Assembly (NCBI GenBank): GCA_900551975.1
Contig: URYA01000083.1
Location: forward strand, 1 to 7,126
Direction: 5' to 3'
Length of the DNA: 7,126 nt
Source: an uncultured Collinsella sp.
GTDB lineage: Bacteria > Actinomycetota > Coriobacteriia > Coriobacteriales > Coriobacteriaceae
This document shows, in pieces, positions 1 to 6,758 of this stretch. The position numbers and the translations under genes are program-made. The notes under the pieces were generated by a model. That model saw only the letters and a list, made by a program, of their open reading frames with translations. It was not told the DNA's origin and did no database searches. Positions within the stretch are counted from its first letter, which is position 1, and each line of letters starts with the position of its first letter.

Positions 1-834
1 GGCCTCGGCAGAAGGCTCGGTGAACGGGAAGTAGTGGGCGCGGAAGCGCGTCTTGCGCTCGGGCCCGAAGATCTGCTTGCACACGTAGTCGAGCGTGCCC
101 TTCAGGTCGCCGAAGGTGATGCCGCGATCCACCACGAGCCCCTCGATCTGGTGGAACTGCGGCAGATGCGACGGGTCGGCCACATCGCGGCGGTACACCT
201 TGCCCGGGGCGATCATGTAGATGGGCAGGTCCCAGTCCTCCATGACATGCACCTGCACGCCGGAGGTCTGGGTGCGCAGCAGCACGTCGGACTCGCCGTG
301 GGCATGAGCCTCGGGGTGCGCGACGCTGCCGGGGTTGTTGTCGACCACGTAGAAGGTATCGCGGGCCGAACGGCTCGGGTGATCCATGGGGGCGTTGAGC
401 GCGGTGAAGTTGTAGTAGGAGGTGTCGACCATGGGGCCGGACTCGACGGTGTAGCCGATGCCGCAGAAGATGTCCTCGGCCTCCTCGATGATCTGCTTGA
501 TCAGGTGCTGGTGGCCGATCTGCGGACGGATGCCCGGCAGCGTGATGTCGACGGCATCGTGCTCGAGTGCGTGCTTGAGGGCGGCGGCCTTCATCTCGGT
601 GGTGCGCTCGTCGAGCATGCCCTCGATCAGCTGGCGCATCTCGTTGGCGCGCTTGCCCATCACGGGACGATCCTCGGGGGCGAGCTTGCCCATCATGCGC
701 ATCAGGCCGGTGATGCGGCCCTTGCGACCGAGCAGCTCAACGCGTGCAGCCTCGAGCTTGGCGGCGTCGTCGGCGCCTGCAACGAGCTCCTTGGCCTCTT
801 CCTCGAGTTTGACCAGATCATCAATCAGACTCAT
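1..834 (-). CDS. pheS: Phenylalanine--tRNA ligase alpha subunit (5' part, cut by window edge)
   Basis: Catalytic alpha chain of the cytoplasmic (alpha-beta)2 class II synthetase that charges tRNA-Phe. The minus frame reads open from ATG at 834-832 to base 1, giving 278 residues of a protein usually about 340-360 long, so the C-terminus with class II motif 3 lies outside the window. Residues 1-90 are charged and helical, matching the N-terminal coiled-coil arm that binds tRNA. The catalytic domain follows: GIRPQIGHQHLI near 101-112, the substrate-binding LLRTQTSGVQ near 185-194, and motif 2 GKVYRRDVAD with FHQIEG near 211-232. All are intact. The start is preceded by a purine-rich AAAGGGAAG (845-837), a rather close ribosome-binding site. 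The gene lies directly downstream of a Phe T-box leader, which independently supports the assignment. pheT would be expected next, beyond the left edge. Confidence 0.97.
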   Translation of the reverse strand, partial: MSLIDDLVKLEEEAKELVAGADDAAKLEAARVELLGRKGRITGLMRMMGKLAPEDRPVMGKRANEMRQLIEGMLDERTTEMKAAALKHALEHDAVDITLPGIRPQIGHQHLIKQIIEEAEDIFCGIGYTVESGPMVDTSYYNFTALNAPMDHPSRSARDTFYVVDNNPGSVAHPEAHAHGESDVLLRTQTSGVQVHVMEDWDLPIYMIAPGKVYRRDVADPSHLPQFHQIEGLVVDRGITFGDLKGTLDYVCKQIFGPERKTRFRAHYFPFTEPSAEA

Positions 835-857
835 GTCTTCCCTTTCGTCTCTCGCGT

Positions 858-899
858 ATCCGCGCTCCGGGGCGGCTGACGCCGCCCGATGCTGCGGAT
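858..899 (-). promoter_or_regulatory. Hairpin in the pheS 5' UTR, between T-box terminator and start codon
   Basis: Read on the minus strand, GGGCGGC-GTCA-GCCGCCC (887-870) is a perfect 7-bp stem with a 4-nt loop. It is flanked by ATCCGC (899-894) and GCGGAT (863-858), which pair as a second 6-bp helix across a symmetric 6x6 internal loop. There is no U-tract, so it is not a terminator. It ends about 13 nt before the purine-rich ribosome-binding site of pheS. It could affect mRNA stability or translation of pheS messages that have passed the T-box, or it could be incidental pairing in GC-rich DNA. The pairing is seen directly; the function is inferred. Confidence 0.45.
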
Positions 900-919
900 G
901 CGCGGCCCGGTTCGGTAAC

Positions 920-960
920 AAAAAACCGTCCTCGGGCATGTGCATTGCCCAAGGACGGTT
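920..960 (-). terminator. Rho-independent terminator of the pheS T-box leader
   Basis: The minus-strand arms at 960-946 and 938-924 pair over 15 bp with a single G-U wobble around a 7-nt loop. The helix runs into a T-tract (925-920). The 5' arm contains CCTTG (954-950), the same bases needed for the antiterminator, so the two helices exclude each other as expected for a T-box switch. Confidence 0.93.
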
Positions 961-981
961 GAATTCCGCGGTACCACCTTG
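950..981 (-). promoter_or_regulatory. T-box antiterminator helix
   Basis: CAAGG (981-977) can pair with CCTTG (954-950), and an inner CGG can pair with CCG, leaving the UGGU bulge of the T-box free to bind the tRNA acceptor end. It uses the 5' arm of the terminator, which is the standard on/off arrangement in this riboswitch class. Confidence 0.85.
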
Positions 982-1105
982 TTTGACCCGGCGGATGTCT
1001 GGCCCGCCGCGCCCACTCTGTGCCTCTTGTCGCGAGGCTCACGGCTTCCCTACTGAGGCTTTGCTGCCACTGGCCGCGCGCCCGTTGAGGTCGCTGCTCG
1101 GGAGT

Positions 1106-1108
1106 GAA
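1106..1108 (-). promoter_or_regulatory. Specifier codon UUC (Phe) of the T-box
   Basis: On the 3' side of stem I the minus strand reads CGTTCACTCC. TTC followed by a purine, at the expected place in the specifier loop, would pair with the tRNA-Phe anticodon GAA. This agrees with the downstream gene being pheS. The exact loop boundaries were judged by eye. Confidence 0.75.
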
Positions 1109-1210
1109 CGCTTGGCCCTTGTCACCGCAGGAAGGCTTGCAGCCCATGACCTTCCCTCTCTTGCCGGCGACGCGGCGGGCAAAACCCTCTCCGTCAACGC
1201 ATTGGGCTAT

Positions 1211-1219
1211 AGGATAACA
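1211..1219 (-). promoter_or_regulatory. Extended -10 promoter of the pheS leader
   Basis: TGT-TATCCT on the minus strand (1219-1211) is an extended -10 element. A start about 7 nt downstream, near 1204, would put the transcript's 5' end only a few bases before the base of T-box stem I at 1199, which is where such transcripts normally begin. No good -35 hexamer is present 16-18 bp upstream, as is common with extended -10 promoters. TAGAAT at 1226-1221 is a weaker alternative. Confidence 0.5.
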
Positions 1220-1326
1220 CATTCTACGTGTGCATCGCCGCGTTCCGTTTTGTTCGCGCTGGGTACAAGGCAGGTAGCTGTGCAAACTGGCCGTGCACCC
1301 GTCTGCGGCGCTCGGCCTGCGAGATT

Positions 1327-1331
1327 AAGGA
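1327..1331 (+). promoter_or_regulatory. Ribosome-binding site fixing the peptidase start
   Basis: AAGGA lies 6 nt before the ATG at 1338, within ATTAAGGATACGGT. It supports initiation there, which means the odd Lys-rich N-terminus is really translated. I see no clear promoter hexamers for this gene in 1220-1326. Confidence 0.75.
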
Positions 1332-1337
1332 TACGGT

Positions 1338-2921
1338 ATGGGAAAGAAACTCGATAAGAAGGCCAAGGCCGCCGTGGCAAAGGCTGCCAAGGGCGTCAAG
1401 GTTGCTAAAGCCGACAAGGCCGTCAAAAAATTCCGCAAACTCGAGGGCAAGCTGTGGACTCGCGAGTACCTGCTCAAGATTGCCGAGTTCGATGGAGCGA
1501 CGATTGCTCCTGCCAACGGTGCTGCCGCCCGTGCCGACGCCATGGGCACGCTTGCCGGCGAGCATCACAAGCTACTGACCAGCGAGAAGTCCGTTGAGCT
1601 CGTACGCTCGTTAGCGCGCGAGACGGTTGCAGGCGGACATGTAGACGACCCGCAGCTGCTCGACGAGATCCGTGTGCTCGGTCGCGACCAGCGCGAGGCA
1701 AGCGTCATCCCCACCGAGGAGGCCGAGGCCTGGACTAGGCTCACCTGCGAGGCCGATGCCGTATGGCACAAGGCCAAGACGGCCAATGACTGGGCGAGCT
1801 TTGAGCCCTATGTGGATAGAATCGTCGCCCAGCTTAAGCATCAGGCCGAGCTCATGGACCCCAAGCGCGACCCATACGACGTTTGGCTCGACCAGTACGA
1901 GCGCGGCCTTTCTGCCGAGAGCTTCGACGCGTTTTGCGACGAGGTCAAGGCCACGGTCGTGCCGCTCGTGCACGCCATCGGTGAGCGCGGCCAGCAGCCC
2001 GCTGCCGACTTTTTGCACGCCCATGTGCCCGAGGCTGCCCAGCGCGCCATGAGCTTTGACCTTATGAAGCTCGTCGGCCTGGACCTGGACGACACCACGC
2101 TCGCCTTTACCGAACATCCGTTTAGCGAGGGTTTCTCGGTGGGCGATGCGCGCGTCGCCACGCACATCTACGAGGACGACTGCATCTCCAACGTCTACAG
2201 CATCATCCACGAGGCCGGTCACGCCATGTACGAGCTGGGCGTGAACCCCGCTTACGCGCGCACGTGTCTGGAGGGCGGCACCTCCATGGGCATTCACGAG
2301 AGCCAGAGCCGCTTCTTTGAGAACACCGTTGGCCGCAGCCGTGCTTTTATGGGCCCGCTGCTCGAGATACTGCGCCGTCACGCGCCCGAGGTCTACGGCA
2401 ACGTGGACGAGGACACGCTCTACCACGCCGTGAACATCGCTCAGCCGTCGCTGATCCGTACCGAGGCCGACGAGCTCACCTACCCGCTGCATATTATGGT
2501 GCGCTACGAGATTGAGCGCATGCTGTTTGCCGGCGAGGCCACAGCCAAGGACATCCCCGCGCTTTGGAATCGCTTTATGGGCGAGTACCTTGGCATTCCG
2601 GTTCCCGACGACACGCGTGGCTGCCTGCAGGATACGCACTGGAGCGGCGGCTCGTTTGGCTACTTCCCCACCTATGCGCTGGGCAGCGCCTACGACGCCA
2701 TGTTCGTGCCGGCCATGTGCCGCGACGGCGTCGACCTTACCAGCGCCTGTGCGAGCGGCGATTTGGCGCCTGTCCGCGCCTGGCTCGGCGAGCACATTTG
2801 GCAGTGGGGCCGCGCCAAGGACGCGCCGGAGCTCATCAAGGGCGCGTGCGGCATGGCGTTCGATGCCCGCTACTACTGCAGCTACCTGCAGGACAAGTTC
2901 ACCACGCTCTACGAGCTGTAA
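1338..2921 (+). CDS. M32-family metallocarboxypeptidase (carboxypeptidase Taq type)
   Basis: Zinc carboxypeptidase, probably cytoplasmic, that trims C-terminal residues from peptides. The 527 residues are slightly longer than the usual ~500 for the family. The zinc site is H291-E-A-G-H295, with E321 in GIHESQSR as third ligand, the family's normal 26-residue spacing. Other M32 signatures are present: HPF at 260-262, LIRTEADELTY from 372, LQDTHWS around 430-436 and GYFPTY at 441-446. No signal peptide or membrane segment is seen. Residues 1-34 are an unusual tail with 13 lysines and many alanines; the recognisable family fold starts near residue 32. The start is supported by AAGGA at 1327-1331. 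The gene is monocistronic, divergent from pheS and convergent with glmM, and followed at once by a strong terminator. Family assignment is secure; substrate preference cannot be read from the sequence. Confidence 0.96.
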   Translation: MGKKLDKKAKAAVAKAAKGVKVAKADKAVKKFRKLEGKLWTREYLLKIAEFDGATIAPANGAAARADAMGTLAGEHHKLLTSEKSVELVRSLARETVAGGHVDDPQLLDEIRVLGRDQREASVIPTEEAEAWTRLTCEADAVWHKAKTANDWASFEPYVDRIVAQLKHQAELMDPKRDPYDVWLDQYERGLSAESFDAFCDEVKATVVPLVHAIGERGQQPAADFLHAHVPEAAQRAMSFDLMKLVGLDLDDTTLAFTEHPFSEGFSVGDARVATHIYEDDCISNVYSIIHEAGHAMYELGVNPAYARTCLEGGTSMGIHESQSRFFENTVGRSRAFMGPLLEILRRHAPEVYGNVDEDTLYHAVNIAQPSLIRTEADELTYPLHIMVRYEIERMLFAGEATAKDIPALWNRFMGEYLGIPVPDDTRGCLQDTHWSGGSFGYFPTYALGSAYDAMFVPAMCRDGVDLTSACASGDLAPVRAWLGEHIWQWGRAKDAPELIKGACGMAFDARYYCSYLQDKFTTLYEL

Positions 2922-2943
2922 GGCATAACCGACACGCCAACGC

Positions 2944-2982
2944 AAAGGGGACGCCGCGGAACCAATCCGCAGCGTCCCCTTT
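2944..2982. terminator. Bidirectional intrinsic terminator between convergent genes
   Basis: Two 17-nt arms (2944-2960 and 2966-2982) are complementary except for one mismatch and enclose a 5-nt loop ACCAA. One end is AAAGGGGACG and the other CGTCCCCTTT, so each strand gives a GC-rich hairpin ending in a short U-run. It lies 22 bp after the peptidase stop and 36 bp beyond the glmM stop and would serve both transcripts. Confidence 0.88.
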
Positions 2983-3018
2983 CCACCTAGTCGTTTAAGA
3001 ACGTCCCCAATGACTACC

Positions 3019-4350
3019 TTACAGAGCTTCCAGCGCGGCGGCGATGCGCTTCATGGCGGCATCGGCGGATGCTTGGTCGGGCGCCTCGGCCAGCACGCGG
3101 ATAACCGACTCGGTTCCGCTCTTGCGCACGAGCACGCGGCCCTCGCCTGCCAGCGCAGCCTCGGCCTCGGCGATGGCGTTCTGCACGCCCATGTTCTCGA
3201 GCGCGGCGTCCTTGTCCGCCACGCGCACGGCCACCTGCGCCTGCGGCAGCAGCTTGCACGGAGCCGTGAGCTGCGAGAGTGTCTCGCGCTCGGCACGAAT
3301 CACTTCCATCACGCGCAGCGAGGTCATAATGCCGTCGCCTGTACGCTCGATATCGCCAAAGATCGTATGGCCCGTCTGCTCGCCACCCAGGCTGTAGCCG
3401 CCCTCGCGCATCTTGGCATACACATGACGGTCGCCCACGCCGCTGGTCACGGCGCTCAGACCGGCAAGCTCCAACGACTTGATCAGGCCAAAGTTGCTGG
3501 CGATCGTCGGCACCACGGTACCGCCCGAAAGGCGACCGTGCTTGTTCAGATACACGCCGCACACGTACAGGATCTGGTCGCCGTCTACCACGCGACCGCG
3601 CTCGTCCACGGCCAGGCAGCGGTCGGCATCGCCGTCGTAGGCAAAGCCCACATCCAGGCCCTGCTCCACCACGTGGCGCTGCAGGCGCTCCATATGCGTG
3701 GAGCCGCAGTCGACATTGATGTTAAAGCCGTCGGGCGCGGCATTGATCACGCGCACATCGGCGCCCAGTGCGTCGAACACCGGCTTGGCCACCGAGGATG
3801 CCGAGCCGTTGGCGCAGTCGATACCGATCTTGACGCCCTGCAGCGAAAAGTTCGCACTTGCAATGAGCGAAGCAATGTAGCGGTTGCGGCCCTGCATGTA
3901 GTCCACCGTGGCGCCGATATGGTTGCCCGTTGCCAGCGGCACCTCGCTCTTGCCATCGATGTAGTCCTCAATGAGCTCCAGCACGTCCTCGTCCATCTTA
4001 AAGCCGTCGCTGTTGACAAGCTTAATGCCGTTATCGCAAAACGGGTTGTGGCTCGCGCTGATCATGATGCCGCAATCGAAGCAGCCTTCCACGGTCTGAT
4101 GCGCTACGCCCGGCGTGGGGATCACGTGCAGCATATAGGCGTCCGCACCGCTCGCGACCAGGCCGCTCACCAGCGCCGCCTCGAACATGTAGCTCGAACG
4201 ACGCGTGTCCTTGCCCACGATAACGCGCGCCTTAGCACTGCGGTTGGCACCGTAATACCAGCCCACAAAACGGCCAATCTTATAAGCGTGCTCTACCGTC
4301 AGCCCAACGTTGGCCTCACCGCGAAAGCCGTCGGTGCCAAAGTACTTCAT
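3019..4350 (-). CDS. glmM: Phosphoglucosamine mutase
   Basis: Converts glucosamine-6-phosphate to glucosamine-1-phosphate in the cytoplasm, the step before GlmU in UDP-GlcNAc and peptidoglycan synthesis. The 443 residues are the normal length. It has the alpha-D-phosphohexomutase motifs in order: FGTDGFRG at 4-11, the phosphoserine loop SASHNP with S100, the metal site DGDADR at 239-244, the sugar-specificity loop GGEQTGH at 322-328, and the phosphate-binding loop RKSGTES at 409-415. Gln in the GEQ loop points to GlmM rather than phosphoglucomutase/phosphomannomutase, which usually have GEM. Two small variations are Thr for the usual Ser in GEQSGH and Ser for the usual Pro after SGTE. The ATG is preceded by AGGAGA (4360-4355). 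The gene lies 83 bp after the DUF4012 gene on the same strand, separated by a hairpin, and ends at the shared terminator. Confidence 0.96.
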   Translation of the reverse strand: MKYFGTDGFRGEANVGLTVEHAYKIGRFVGWYYGANRSAKARVIVGKDTRRSSYMFEAALVSGLVASGADAYMLHVIPTPGVAHQTVEGCFDCGIMISASHNPFCDNGIKLVNSDGFKMDEDVLELIEDYIDGKSEVPLATGNHIGATVDYMQGRNRYIASLIASANFSLQGVKIGIDCANGSASSVAKPVFDALGADVRVINAAPDGFNINVDCGSTHMERLQRHVVEQGLDVGFAYDGDADRCLAVDERGRVVDGDQILYVCGVYLNKHGRLSGGTVVPTIASNFGLIKSLELAGLSAVTSGVGDRHVYAKMREGGYSLGGEQTGHTIFGDIERTGDGIMTSLRVMEVIRAERETLSQLTAPCKLLPQAQVAVRVADKDAALENMGVQNAIAEAEAALAGEGRVLVRKSGTESVIRVLAEAPDQASADAAMKRIAAALEAL

Positions 4351-4360
4351 GCGCTCTCCT

Positions 4361-4396
4361 TACAAAATAGGGGCGAACAGATTGCCTGTCCGCCCC
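4361..4396 (-). terminator. Terminator-like hairpin just upstream of glmM
   Basis: The minus-strand arms GGGGCGGACAG (4396-4386) and CTGTTCGCCCC (4380-4370) form an 11-bp stem with one G-U pair and a GCAAT loop, followed by TATTTTGT. On the plus strand the same site has an A-C mismatch, so the structure favours minus-strand RNA. It would end the DUF4012 gene transcript. The tail runs straight into the glmM ribosome-binding site, so it may instead attenuate glmM. The T-run is interrupted, so read-through is likely. Confidence 0.7.
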
Positions 4397-4433
4397 AAAA
4401 TGGTACTCGATTATCTGCGCTACCAGAAAAACC

Positions 4434-6746
4434 CTACGCCGACGCGCTGTCGCGAGCCGCCTGGCATGTAGGAGTCTGACGCAGCGTAAGCGGCTTGTCC
4501 CCCGCCTCGGCCGACGTGGTCAGCGTATACGTGATCGTCGTCGTCTCGCCAGCATGCAGGTCAACGGTGCCCGAATAGAAGGGGATTCCATGCCACGTAG
4601 CGGCACCAAGACCAAACTGGGTGCCCTCAACCGTAAGGTCACTGATGTTGCCGCCCGTCGGGGCAAACAACGAGACATTCAGACGCTCGTCGTCACGCGC
4701 GGCATCGGGTGCGCTCGCCGCAACGTAGTCGGGCAGCTTGCCAGCCTCCTCCTGCGTCATGATGTTCGTCAGGGTAACGGTGATGCGATAGGAACACGTG
4801 CCGTCGCCATTCTTCACGCCCTGACCAATCTGAGTGTCGGCGTTCAGATACCAGTCGAGCTTGGAGAAGCTCAGGTTGTTAAAGTAAACGCCGGCAACGG
4901 GATCGGCACTCGGATCATCCGGATCGGGCAGCGAAGCGTCAATGCCCGTCTCTTTGATGGCATTCTGCTCATCATCGTTTCTCATCCAAGCGATCAGGCG
5001 GCCCTCTTCGGCACCGCGCTCAACGGCGCTGACAAGCTTCGTAACATCGACATCGCCGATACCGCCAAGGATCTTGTCGAAGGCAGCGCTGGCGACGGAT
5101 GCAAAGATGCCGTCAGACTCCTCGACCGGATAGTTCCAGTACACATCGTGCATGAGGACCTTTGCGGCGTTGGTGCCGTCGACAACCGTTCCGTCGGGCA
5201 GTGACACGTTACCGACCAGGCCCAGCAGATACTGCAGGAACACCGGGTCGATACCGATGACGCCATCAACGTCCTGTCCATACTGGGACTTCCACAGCGC
5301 GGCGACACGCTGCGAGTTGCGGGGCCAATCAGGCGAATAGGTATTGCCCGAGTTGTACAGGTTACTGTGGTTGCCGAACAGCGCTTCATCCTCTTCGTCG
5401 ACGCTCTCGACTGCCTCATCCTCGCTGAGTCCAATGCGGGGAACAAACTCGCCAATCGACATCTGGCCGTCAGTGACCGAAATCAGGCCCTGCGAACCGC
5501 CAAAGCCGCCGCAAGCACGAATCTCGACGTTGTTCATGGCGTACATAAGGTAGTTGCGCGTCTGGCCGTTGGCGCCGAGCATCTGGGGAAGGACGGGGGC
5601 GACCTTCTCCGCCGCGTCAACCGCGCCGTTGAGGGTGGCAAAGCCGTCCTTGGCCTTATCGACCAGCTCGGTCACCTGGGAAATATGAGTATCGCCAATG
5701 CCCTGGACCTTCTCGTTGGCGCTCTTGAACACCTTGGAGCTATCGGAAAGCGAATCGGCGACCGCCTGCAGCGCGGACACGTTAATCATGCCGTCCTGGA
5801 ACAGCTTGCCGGGCGTAGCCTGCGAAAGGTTATCGGCCATGGGAACCAGCGCATTGCTCGAGACATCGGACAGGGCGTCAATCATGGTGCGGGCCGCATT
5901 GATATCGCTGCCATACACCGGGATAAACGAAGCCGCCGCCCACAGCGGGCTCGAGGTCTCCGCCTTCATACTGTTACAGAGCTCATCGATCTTCTTCGCG
6001 TCGTCAGGCAGCGTCGAAAAATCGCCCGACGTGACCTTGTCCTTAAGGCCACCGACGATCTCGACAGCCTCCTTCGCTTCGCTCTTTACGGTCTTTGCCG
6101 AGTTAAGCAGCATAAAGCCGCTTGCGCCAAGCGCAACGAGAAGCACCGCGACTACAGCGGCAATAATGGCGCCAGTGTGACGCTTCTTGCCCTCGCCCTT
6201 GCGATGGCGATGACGGACCAGACCGTCAGAGGTCGAACTCGACGAAGCATCGCTACCGTAGTTCAAGCCAAAATCGTAATAATCTTCCTTGGAACCCGAG
6301 CCCGCAAACTCGGCACCGCTATCATCCAGGCGGGCGAACGTGCCAGTCTCGGAGGCGCCGGTGTAAATCGTACCAAGGTTACCCGTAAGCCCCGCGCCAC
6401 CGGCAGAGGGAGTATTGTTGTCGGCCTTGCCGGCATTAACGTTGCCGGCAGCATTCGTGGCGTTGGCAGCACCTGCGTTGTTCGCAGGCACCGAAGGAGC
6501 CCCGCTCGGCTGCGACGCGGAGGTTGCACCGCCCGCAAAGACATTCCCTTTTGCACGGCCGGTCTTTTTTGCCTTTTGAGACTGCTCGTACAGAGCGGTA
6601 AACATCGCCGTCTCGCCCGGGGACACGCGCTTACCGGAACCGCCCTGTCCAGCGCCGCCCGGCGTGCCGTCCTTACCAGCCCCGTTCGGACGCGGCGGAA
6701 CTGCAGGACGGCCGCTATCGCTGCCCTTAAAGTGATTACCAGCCAT
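4434..6746 (-). CDS. DUF4012-family single-pass membrane protein
   Basis: Function unknown. 770 residues counted from the ATG at 6746. Residues 1-177 are low-complexity and rich in Gly, Ala, Ser, Asn and Pro, probably disordered, apart from a short helix-like ETAMFTALYEQSQKAKK near 45-61. A basic stretch RHRHRKGEGKKRH (178-190) precedes one hydrophobic segment at about 192-214, so the tail should be cytoplasmic and the remaining ~555 residues outside. The outer part carries the DUF4012 signature NNVEIRACGGFGGSQG near 405-420 (family form roughly NNaElRptGGFiGs). An acidic run follows around 440-458, and the protein ends without an LPXTG sorting signal. DUF4012 proteins are often encoded among envelope or exopolysaccharide genes; an envelope role here is inferred from that and from glmM downstream. 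An upstream in-frame TTG (6773) is less likely, because the ribosome-binding site fits the ATG. Confidence 0.85.
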   Translation of the reverse strand: MAGNHFKGSDSGRPAVPPRPNGAGKDGTPGGAGQGGSGKRVSPGETAMFTALYEQSQKAKKTGRAKGNVFAGGATSASQPSGAPSVPANNAGAANATNAAGNVNAGKADNNTPSAGGAGLTGNLGTIYTGASETGTFARLDDSGAEFAGSGSKEDYYDFGLNYGSDASSSSTSDGLVRHRHRKGEGKKRHTGAIIAAVVAVLLVALGASGFMLLNSAKTVKSEAKEAVEIVGGLKDKVTSGDFSTLPDDAKKIDELCNSMKAETSSPLWAAASFIPVYGSDINAARTMIDALSDVSSNALVPMADNLSQATPGKLFQDGMINVSALQAVADSLSDSSKVFKSANEKVQGIGDTHISQVTELVDKAKDGFATLNGAVDAAEKVAPVLPQMLGANGQTRNYLMYAMNNVEIRACGGFGGSQGLISVTDGQMSIGEFVPRIGLSEDEAVESVDEEDEALFGNHSNLYNSGNTYSPDWPRNSQRVAALWKSQYGQDVDGVIGIDPVFLQYLLGLVGNVSLPDGTVVDGTNAAKVLMHDVYWNYPVEESDGIFASVASAAFDKILGGIGDVDVTKLVSAVERGAEEGRLIAWMRNDDEQNAIKETGIDASLPDPDDPSADPVAGVYFNNLSFSKLDWYLNADTQIGQGVKNGDGTCSYRITVTLTNIMTQEEAGKLPDYVAASAPDAARDDERLNVSLFAPTGGNISDLTVEGTQFGLGAATWHGIPFYSGTVDLHAGETTTITYTLTTSAEAGDKPLTLRQTPTCQAARDSASA

Positions 6747-6753
6747 AAAGAAA

Positions 6754-6758
6754 TCCTC
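6754..6758 (-). promoter_or_regulatory. Ribosome-binding site deciding the DUF4012 protein start
   Basis: GAGGA on the minus strand lies 7 nt before the ATG at 6746-6744. It falls inside the region that would be coding if translation began at TTG 6773, so it argues for MAGNHFKG as the real N-terminus. Confidence 0.75.

Larger units (their letters stand above)
920..1204 (-). promoter_or_regulatory. T-box riboswitch leader specific for tRNA-Phe
   Basis: Cis-acting leader RNA that senses uncharged tRNA-Phe and permits transcription of pheS. The canonical T-box core AAGGTGGTACCGCGG is on the minus strand at 980-966, followed by the terminator. Stem I is closed by CGTTGA (1199-1194) with TCAACG (1088-1083), then GTCGC (1171-1167) with GCGAC (1094-1090). 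Its distal part is capped by GGAAGG/CCTTCC (1155-1150 with 1135-1130) enclosing the GCTGCAAG-type apical sequence typical of T-box stem I. The UGGU of the T-box bulge would pair with an ACCA tRNA end. This unit and its promoter account for most of the roughly 500 bp between pheS and the divergent peptidase gene; open reading frames crossing it are not credible. The 5' end is inferred from the promoter. Confidence 0.93.

Noticed and set aside
34..879. Long plus-strand open frame opposite pheS
   Set aside because: It is antisense to clear PheS motifs, and its translation is a low-complexity His/Val/Gly-rich shadow typical of GC-rich codon bias.
821..1285. Minus-strand frame through the T-box leader, as a possible leader peptide or small gene
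   Set aside because: It is fully explained by the riboswitch; the sequence follows RNA structure, not codons.
458..1357. Plus-strand open frame of about 300 codons crossing pheS, the T-box and the peptidase start
   Set aside because: It runs through a structured leader RNA on the other strand and is Ser/Arg-rich with no domain pattern.
1611..2945. 444-codon minus-strand frame opposite the peptidase gene
   Set aside because: The plus strand encodes a complete M32 enzyme with all motifs. The antisense frame has no recognisable domain.
3010..4479. 489-codon plus-strand frame opposite glmM
   Set aside because: It is longer than glmM itself, but its His/Ala/Val-rich translation has no motifs and it crosses the terminator-like hairpin; it is a mirror of GlmM codon usage.
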